Shown here in pieces: positions 58,719 to 64,000 of a DNA stretch of 64,000 nucleotides. Origin of the DNA: SXXH01 sp041165735 (GTDB lineage Bacteria > Planctomycetota > UBA1135 > GCA-002686595). The stretch lies in the NCBI GenBank assembly GCA_046341775.1, contig JBKDQQ010000043.1, forward strand, positions 6,261 to 70,260, given 5' to 3'. The notes below the pieces were generated by a model, which worked only from the letters and a program-made list of their open reading frames with translations, was not told where the DNA came from and made no database searches. Position numbers and translations under genes: made by a program. Within the stretch, counting starts at the first letter, position 1; each line of letters opens with the position of its first letter.

Positions 58719-60533
58719 GTGCGATCATCGGCGAAGGAAATGGTCTCGCCCCGACCCGGCCTCCCCGTGCGGGCCTCGCGGGCCGGGCGCTGGCGCGCCT
58801 TCGTGCTCATCGTGGTGCACGCGTTGATCGCCTTGCATGTCGCCCATTGGCTGTCGACCGGCTCGACGGTGTCGCCGCTGGAGCCGAGCGAGTCGATGGA
58901 GTTCGCGCGCGACGGCATCCTCAACGCCGGCGCCATCTTCTTCGCGCTGGCGATCCTGTCGACCTTGGTCTTCGGCCGCTGGTTTTGCGGCTGGGCCTGC
59001 CATGTGGTGGCCTTGCAGGATGGAGCGCGCTGGCTGCTGCTCAAGGCCGGCTGGAAGCCGCGCGAGCTCGACCTCGGTCCGCTCGCGCTCGTGCCGTGGC
59101 TCGCCTGCGTCTACATGTTCCTCGCGCCCGCGGCGGTGCGCCTGCTCCAGCAGGGCGGCCTGGCGCCGCGCGAGACGCACCTCGCCACCACCGACTTCTG
59201 GCGCACCTTCCCCGACTGGCCGGTGGCGCTCCTGACCTTCGTCGTGTGCGGCGGGCTGGCGGTGGTCGTGCTGGGATCCAAGGGGTTCTGCTCGAGCGGC
59301 TGCCCCTACGGCGGCATCTTCGGCGTCGTCGACCAACTGGCGCCGTGGCGCATCCGCGTCGATTCGAGCTGCAACGGCTGCGGCCACTGCACGGCGGTCT
59401 GCACCAGCAACGTGAAGGTGCACGCCGAGGTGCGCGACCACGGCGCGGTGCTCGATCCGGGCTGCATGAAGTGCATGGACTGCGTGTCGAGCTGCCCGAA
59501 CGGCGCGCTGCGCGTGGGCTTCGGCGCGCCCGCGTTGTTCGCCAAGGCGCTGGCCGCGACGCAGGACGCGCGGCGGGCCGCCGCTAAGCTCGACCTGCCG
59601 CGCCACGCGCTGCGCCTCGGGTTCGCGCTGGCCGCGATGGCCCTGTTCCACTACTACGACGGCGGCTTGTCGGCGTACGCGAATCGCGCGCACTGGGGCG
59701 TCGTGGCCTTGATCGGCGCGAGCGCGTGGCTGGTGGCGATCGTGTTCCGCTCGCGCGCGCAGAAGCGGCGCGACTGCGACCTCGGGGACGAGGCGCTGCT
59801 GGCGACGTTCTTCCTCGCGGCGATGTACGCCTTCCGCGGGCTGCACGACTGGTTCCCGTTCCTCCTGTCGCTCGGCTGGTCTTCGATCGTCGCGTGGTCC
59901 GGACTGGCGCTCGTGCGCGCGGCGCGCAGCGGCGAGTACGCCTTGCAAGCGCTGGTGCTGCGCCGCGCGGGGCGCTGGACGCGCGCCGGCGCCCTGTACG
60001 GAGGAGCGTGCGCGCTCCTCCTGGCCGGCACCGCCTGGGCGGCGCACGAACAATGGTCGCTGGCGCGCTCGCGCGGCAGCTTCCGCGCCGGCGTGGAGGC
60101 CGGCGCCCGCTCCGACTGGAGCGGGGCTCGCGCGAGTTTCGAGGAGGCGCTGCGCCACGATGGCGAGTACGGGCCGGCGCGCGCGCGCCTCGCGTTCCTC
60201 GACGCGCTCGAGGCGGCGCAGGCGGGCGACTCGGAGCGGGCGATCGCGGGCTTCCAGGCGAGCCTGGAGGCGGATCCCGGCTTCGCGGAAGCGCGCGAGA
60301 ACCTGGCCGGCATGCTGTGCATGGTGGGCCGGTACGAAGAGGGCCTCGGGCTGTTCGAGGAAGCGCTGCGCCTCGCGGGCCCGGATCCACGCACGCACGC
60401 GCTGGCCGCGCGCGCCGCGCTGGCGCTTGGTCGCATCGAGGCGGCGCGCGGGCACGCGGACGCGGGACTGCGCCTCGCGCCGCGCGATCCGGAGCTGCTC
60501 GCGCTGCGCGCCGAACTGCCCGCGCCGCGTTGA
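58719..60533 (+). CDS. NosR/NapH-like polyferredoxin membrane protein fused to TPR repeats
   Basis: A 604-residue protein starting at GTG 58719 (or ATG 58740). N-terminal transmembrane helices carry CGWACHVVALQDGARW and CSSGCPYGGIFGVVDQ, the two membrane-flanking CxxxC(P) motifs of the NapH/NosR/RdxA group. Two 4Fe-4S clusters follow (CNGCGHCTAVC and CMKCMDCVSSC, with 3-residue spacings and CP in the second). The C-terminal 170 residues are TPR-like, e.g. ARASFEEALRHDGEYGPARARLAF and AIAGFQASLEADPGFAEARENLAGML. Such proteins pass electrons across the membrane to periplasmic reductases. The TPR fusion is unusual to me. No partner reductase gene is next to it. Confidence 0.82.
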   Translation: MRSSAKEMVSPRPGLPVRASRAGRWRAFVLIVVHALIALHVAHWLSTGSTVSPLEPSESMEFARDGILNAGAIFFALAILSTLVFGRWFCGWACHVVALQDGARWLLLKAGWKPRELDLGPLALVPWLACVYMFLAPAAVRLLQQGGLAPRETHLATTDFWRTFPDWPVALLTFVVCGGLAVVVLGSKGFCSSGCPYGGIFGVVDQLAPWRIRVDSSCNGCGHCTAVCTSNVKVHAEVRDHGAVLDPGCMKCMDCVSSCPNGALRVGFGAPALFAKALAATQDARRAAAKLDLPRHALRLGFALAAMALFHYYDGGLSAYANRAHWGVVALIGASAWLVAIVFRSRAQKRRDCDLGDEALLATFFLAAMYAFRGLHDWFPFLLSLGWSSIVAWSGLALVRAARSGEYALQALVLRRAGRWTRAGALYGGACALLLAGTAWAAHEQWSLARSRGSFRAGVEAGARSDWSGARASFEEALRHDGEYGPARARLAFLDALEAAQAGDSERAIAGFQASLEADPGFAEARENLAGMLCMVGRYEEGLGLFEEALRLAGPDPRTHALAARAALALGRIEAARGHADAGLRLAPRDPELLALRAELPAPR

Positions 60534-60555
60534 CGCGCCGCCCGCGCCGTTTCGA

Positions 60556-60589
60556 TCAATACGGAGCGAGGGTCAATACGGAGCGAGGG
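60556..60589. repeat. 17-bp tandem duplication spanning a stop codon
   Basis: TCAATACGGAGCGAGGG occurs at 60556-60572 and again at 60573-60589. Each copy contains the minus-strand stop TGA with the preceding codons for Leu-Ala-Pro-Tyr, so the peptidase gene has a second stop 17 bases after the first in another frame. Confidence 0.9.
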
Positions 60590-62411
60590 TCGCCTTGCGT
60601 CCGGCGTTCTGGCGCGCGAGCCACGCCTTGAGCGGCTCGAAGTACTCGAGCATGGGCTTGGCCGACAAGTCGTCGCCGGTCGACTTGCGCAGCAGCACGC
60701 GCCAGTCCTCCGTCGCGCCACGCGCGAGGATCCCTTGGAGGAACTCGCCCGCGTCGCGCCGCCCGAAGTAGTTCGTGTCGCGCGGATCCTCCTTGAGGAT
60801 GTTGCGCGCGATGTGGTCGTGCAACTGGAACAGCAGCACGAAGCTCAGCGCGTAGTCGTAGTACGCCGCAGGATCGTCGACGATGTGCGTCTTGGTGGCG
60901 GCGTCGCAATGCTCCTCGCCGCGCGCGGTCGGCGGCGCCACGCCCTGGTGCAGCGCCACGAGCTCCCACCAGCGCTGGTTCCAGCGCTCCGCCGGCAGCT
61001 CCTTGGCGTAGAGCTCGCGCTCGAACTCGAACATGGTGCCCGCCGACCAGGGGATGAACACCACGTAGTTGAGCGCTTCCTTCAAGAGCAGCTGCAACGG
61101 ATCGGGACGCGCCCCCGACAACGGCAATCCCACCGCCTCGGCGAAGCGCGGCTGCATGGCGGCGAGGCCCATCAGGGATCCGATCGCCTCGTGGAAGGCG
61201 CGGTTGGCGCCGTTGCGCAGCACCGGAGGCACCTCGGGCCGCGAGTACGCCAGGTAGTAGTGGATGTGGCCCAGCTCGTGGTGCGCCGTCTCGTACCACT
61301 CGGCGCCCGGGCGCACGCTCATCAGGCAGCGCACATCGCGCTCGTAGTCCACGTGCCACGCCGAGGCGTGGGTGTTCTTCTTGAACGGCGCGTCGGGCGG
61401 CAGCTCCCACAAGGACGAACGCTCCCAGAAGCCCTGCGGCAGCGGCTCGAACCCCATCGAGATGTAGAAGCGCTCCGCCTGCTCGACGATCCAGCGCGGC
61501 TCCTTCCGCCGCAAGGTCGAGTCGAGGTCGAAGCCCGGCACGTCGACTAGCCCGGACCAATCCTGGCTCCAGCGGTTGGGGATCCAATGGGCCGGGATGA
61601 GGTCGGGCACGGGCTGGCCGTGGCGCGCCGCCAGCTCGTGGCGCGCCCAGGTGTGCAACTCGACGTAGAGCGGACGCAGTTCGCGGCGCAGCTGGTCGAC
61701 CTTGGCCGCCAACTGCTCGGTGGTCATGCCGTATTCGGCCGCCATGTAGGCGAAGAAGTCCTTGTGGCCCAAGGCGCGCACGACGTCGTTGCGCAGGCCG
61801 CGCGCCAGCACGAGGTCGGGCTTCAACGCCGCGCCGACCGCCTTCGACGACTCCCACGCGGCGCGGCGGCGCTCGAGGTCGCGCTCGTCGCGCAGGATCG
61901 AGTCCAGGGCGTTGGGCGTCGTCTCGGCGCCGTCGAGGCGGAAGCGGAAGCCGTCGAGCGACTCCTGCAGGCGCGCCTCCACCTCGATGCGGCGCTCGAC
62001 CAGCTCGGGCACGGTCTGCGGGCTGGCTCCGGCGTTCTGCAGCACGGCGTCGAGCTGCCGGACGACGAGCGGCGGCAGCTCGCGGCCGCGCTTCTTGTAG
62101 GCGCGCGCCAAGGCGATCGTGTCGACGCCGCCGGCGAAGGCCGCCAGCGCCTCTTCCGCCTCGCGCGTGCGCCGCATGTTCGAGTCGTCGCCTTCGACGA
62201 TGCGCGTCTTCGAGGCCCACTGGGCCTCGGCGGCTGTGGTGGCGAGCTGCTGCCAGCGCGCGTTGTAGCGCTCGAGGAAGCCCTCGACTTCCAGCCGGAA
62301 CGCCTCGTCCCCGCCGGCGGCGGAGCCGCAGCCGAGGGAGGATGCCAGGAGGAGCAGCAAGGCGCCCGGATGCGGGAGCGGACGGAGCGGTCGCGAGCGC
62401 GTGGATGACAT
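60573..62411 (-). CDS. M2-family peptidyl-dipeptidase, lipoprotein
   Basis: Zinc peptidase related to angiotensin-converting enzyme, 612 residues. The signal ends LLASSLGC, giving a lipidated Cys. The zinc motif is HHELGHIHYY (HExxH), the third ligand is the Glu of HEAIGSL downstream, and the loops EWYETAHHELGH and RPEVPPVLRNGANRAFHEA are typical. Bacterial M2 proteins release C-terminal dipeptides from peptides in the periplasm. The start ATG 62411 is 157 bases from the divergent TlpA-like gene. The C-terminus ends APY, with a duplicated stop codon. Confidence 0.92.
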   Translation of the reverse strand: MSSTRSRPLRPLPHPGALLLLLASSLGCGSAAGGDEAFRLEVEGFLERYNARWQQLATTAAEAQWASKTRIVEGDDSNMRRTREAEEALAAFAGGVDTIALARAYKKRGRELPPLVVRQLDAVLQNAGASPQTVPELVERRIEVEARLQESLDGFRFRLDGAETTPNALDSILRDERDLERRRAAWESSKAVGAALKPDLVLARGLRNDVVRALGHKDFFAYMAAEYGMTTEQLAAKVDQLRRELRPLYVELHTWARHELAARHGQPVPDLIPAHWIPNRWSQDWSGLVDVPGFDLDSTLRRKEPRWIVEQAERFYISMGFEPLPQGFWERSSLWELPPDAPFKKNTHASAWHVDYERDVRCLMSVRPGAEWYETAHHELGHIHYYLAYSRPEVPPVLRNGANRAFHEAIGSLMGLAAMQPRFAEAVGLPLSGARPDPLQLLLKEALNYVVFIPWSAGTMFEFERELYAKELPAERWNQRWWELVALHQGVAPPTARGEEHCDAATKTHIVDDPAAYYDYALSFVLLFQLHDHIARNILKEDPRDTNYFGRRDAGEFLQGILARGATEDWRVLLRKSTGDDLSAKPMLEYFEPLKAWLARQNAGRKATLAPY

Positions 62412-62568
62412 GGCTTTCGGTGCGGGGGTGCGGGCTTGGAGGGGCGGCGGCGCGCGGGGCGAGCGCCGCGTCGCGCTGCCGCAGAGCGTAGGCGCACGCT
62501 AGGCTGGATTGCACGCCGTTCCGGCGATCGGCCCCGGTACCAGCCCGCGCCTCGGGCGCGACGACACC

Positions 62569-63825
62569 ATGAAGAAGCTCCTCGCCCTCGTCCTCGTGCC
62601 CTCGCTCCTCCTGGGCGCCGCCTGCGCCGAGGGTGGCGCGGGCGCGCCGCCCGGTTCCGCGCCCGCGACCGCCTCGGGCGCGCGGCCGGCGCCTTCGATC
62701 CCGGCTGGACAAGCAAATTTGACAGCCGCCGGCGGGGACGCGGCGACCGCGGCGCCGCAGGAATGCGTCGAGGCGCCGGAAGAGCTCGAGGGCGGCGGCC
62801 CGGCGCCGGCCGCGCCGCAGGCGAAGCAAGGCGTCGACCCGCTCGCGGCGGAGTGGGACGCGGCCGTCGCCAAACGCTCGAAGGCCGACTACGAGGCGGC
62901 CGCGGCGCTGTTCGAGGCCTACTACGCGGCGCACCCCGACGCGCCGCGCGCCAAGGAGGCGCTGGTCGAGGCGGGCAACGCGCTCCTGTCCGTCGGCCGC
63001 TCGAAGATGAAGCTCGGCGTGCCGACGCCCGAGTCGCGCCTCGCGTTCCAGACGGCGCTCGAGCGGCTGGCCGTCGTCGTCAAGGACCGGACCAGCCCCC
63101 ACGCGGCGCGCGCGCAGTACCTGCGCGGATCGGTGTTGATGTTCTCCGGCGACCTCGCGGGGGCCGAGCGCGAGTACACGCTGGCGCGCGAAGGCTGGCC
63201 CGGCGACGCGCGCTACGCCCGCAAGTCGCTCGAGCGGCGCGCCTTCGTGCGACGCCACCTGCTCGACGCCGCGGGGGCCATCGCCGACATGGATCTCTAC
63301 CTCGCGACCCACGGCCCCAAGAGCGCAGGATTCGAGGAGAAGGAGCACCAATCGGTGCAGACCTACCGTTCGTTCGCGCAGGCCTTCGGCAAGCCCGCGC
63401 CGCCGCTGCAGTCGGGAGCGTGGGCCCAGGGCGGGCCGCTGCGCCTCGAGGATTGGAAGGGCGAGGTCGTGCTGGTCTACTTCCTCGCGACCTGGTGCGA
63501 CAACTGCGAGAAGGCGCGCCCGCAGATCCTCGAGCTGATCCGCCGGCACGGCGGCAACCTCAAGGTGGTCGGCGTGATCGACGACCAGCGCGGGCAGACG
63601 CTCGAGACCGTGCGGGCCTGGCTGCCGACGCGCGGCTACTCCTTCCCCGTCATGCACGACGTGGGCCAGGCGGCGATGCGCGCTTGGCAATCGGCCAAGA
63701 TCCCCGACATGGTGCTGCTCGATCGCGCGGGGCGCGTGCGTTGGCACGACAACGCGTTGAACCTGCAGGACGCGACCATCGAGCGACTGCTGATGGAGGA
63801 TCCCTCCGAGGCCGCCGGCAAGTGA
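62569..63825 (+). CDS. TlpA-like thioredoxin-domain lipoprotein with TPR-type helices
   Basis: A 418-residue lipoprotein with a signal ending LLLGAAC. After an Ala/Pro-rich linker there are TPR-like helices (ADYEAAAALFEAYYAAHPDAPRAKEALVEAGNALLSVG, about residues 100-250), then a TlpA/AhpC-type domain whose redox site is ATWCDNCEKARP (Cys310 and Cys313) with LRLEDWKGEVVLVYFLA before it. The WCxxC is intact, so it is likely to be a periplasmic thiol-disulfide exchanger. It carries a dyad repeat at 62708-62723 in the linker. Its stop overlaps the GTG of the next gene (GTGA). Confidence 0.85.
   Translation: MKKLLALVLVPSLLLGAACAEGGAGAPPGSAPATASGARPAPSIPAGQANLTAAGGDAATAAPQECVEAPEELEGGGPAPAAPQAKQGVDPLAAEWDAAVAKRSKADYEAAAALFEAYYAAHPDAPRAKEALVEAGNALLSVGRSKMKLGVPTPESRLAFQTALERLAVVVKDRTSPHAARAQYLRGSVLMFSGDLAGAEREYTLAREGWPGDARYARKSLERRAFVRRHLLDAAGAIADMDLYLATHGPKSAGFEEKEHQSVQTYRSFAQAFGKPAPPLQSGAWAQGGPLRLEDWKGEVVLVYFLATWCDNCEKARPQILELIRRHGGNLKVVGVIDDQRGQTLETVRAWLPTRGYSFPVMHDVGQAAMRAWQSAKIPDMVLLDRAGRVRWHDNALNLQDATIERLLMEDPSEAAGK
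62708..62723. repeat. Dyad-like copy 8 (inside the TlpA-like gene)
   Basis: The right half matches other copies (AAATTTGACAG) but the left outer triplet is GAC instead of GTC (GAC-N10-GAC). On the opposite strand it reads GTCAAATTTGCTTGTC. It lies in the disordered linker, encoding Gly-Gln-Ala-Asn-Leu-Thr. Confidence 0.45.
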
Positions 63826-64000
63826 AGTCGCTCGCCGTGTACTGCGGATCGTCGAGCGGCGCGCGCCCGGCGTACGCGCGCGCCGCGCGGGAGCTCGGCG
63901 CGACCATGGCCGCGCGCGGCATCGAGCTCGTCTACGGCGGCGGGAACGTCGGCTTGATGGGCATCGTCGCCGACGCGGTGCTCGCGGGCGGCGGGCAGGT
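63822..64000 (+). CDS. LOG-family protein, 5' part only
   Basis: The start is GTG 63822, overlapping the TlpA-like stop; the frame runs off the window end after about 59 codons. The sequence LAVYCGSSSGARPAYARAARELG and GIELVYGGGNVGLMGIVADAVLAGGGQ is the N-terminal half of LOG-type proteins (lysine decarboxylase-like annotation, cytokinin riboside 5'-monophosphate phosphoribohydrolase), with the GGGxxGLM motif at the nucleotide site. The catalytic second motif PGGxGTxxE is expected further on and is not visible. Confidence 0.88.
   Translation, partial: MKSLAVYCGSSSGARPAYARAARELGATMAARGIELVYGGGNVGLMGIVADAVLAGGGQ

Noticed and set aside
1..64000. tRNA, rRNA, CRISPR array or insertion sequence
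   Set aside because: No T-loop-like tRNA ends, no rRNA-like conserved stretches, no regularly spaced repeats with unique spacers, and no transposase motif were seen by reading. This is not a covariance-model search.

Overview
The window is very GC-rich (about 70 % by eye) and is packed with genes whose third codon positions are almost all G or C. I read it as a chromosomal segment of a Planctomycetota bacterium. The reasons are a Ser/Thr kinase with a WD40-like C-terminus divergent from an ECF sigma factor, a secreted protein with the DxNxNGI/IPDECE calcium-binding motif common in planctomycetes, many Cys-anchored lipoproteins, HEAT, TPR and VWA proteins, two LptF/G-like permeases with a lipid A-type acyltransferase, and an aerobic oxidase cluster. 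The phylum is an inference; no rRNA or tRNA gene was seen.

Layout. 1-5560 (minus): hpt, an RluA/RluD-type synthase, truD with a long Arg-Gly tail, mtnP, and an M28 peptidase cut by the window edge. 5775-6670 (plus): a small coiled-coil protein and a Nudix hydrolase. 6988-8022: a membrane-anchored propeller-like protein. 8532-16864 (minus): a respiratory operon in the order diheme cytochrome c, coxB, coxA (A2-type), ctaA, ctaB, coxC, sco, DUF420, a short gene with an in-frame TGA, and ogt. 17055-26037: ygfZ, a DUF3108 lipoprotein, a HEAT lipoprotein, a secreted protein, a large Trp/Cys/Tyr-patch TPR protein, a galactokinase-like enzyme and a small lipoprotein. 26083-37552 (minus): a parvulin, a giant carboxypeptidase-regulatory-like protein, an epimerase, an NtrY-like kinase, a TPR lipoprotein and two LptF/G permeases. 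37603-41914 (plus): an acyltransferase and phoB-phoR-phoU. 42281-48617 (minus): an envelope operon VWA/HEAT, CAP, thioredoxin-like. 49044-64000: a degenerate serine beta-lactamase homologue, a second carboxypeptidase-regulatory-like protein, the ECF sigma/kinase pair, a secreted calcium-binding protein, a NosR/NapH-like ferredoxin fused to TPRs, an M2 peptidase, a TlpA-like lipoprotein and the start of a LOG-family gene.

Three observations stand out. First, the 76-residue gene at 9354-9124 (minus) starts with an ATGA overlap on the DUF420 stop and has a signal peptide. It then has an in-frame TGA in the context A-TGA-P-T-C-R-E-A, followed by GC3-rich sequence for a membrane segment. Seventeen nucleotides after the TGA is a perfect 6-bp hairpin with a GGUC loop, as in the E. 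coli fdhF SECIS. I propose a UxxC selenoprotein of the oxidase-assembly module. Second, phoU has no canonical start codon in frame for its conserved N-terminus. It is preceded by nine pentamers (GGCAA/TGCAA) that carry two out-of-frame ATGs, which suggests a phase-variable switch or a non-canonical start. Third, eight AT-rich 16-bp dyads of the form GTC-N10-GAC are scattered through genes and spacers, like a genome-wide DNA-binding or structural motif.

Many neighbouring genes on the same strand overlap by 1-4 bases (ATGA or GTGA), so translational coupling looks common. Short tandem repeats are concentrated in the few long spacers.
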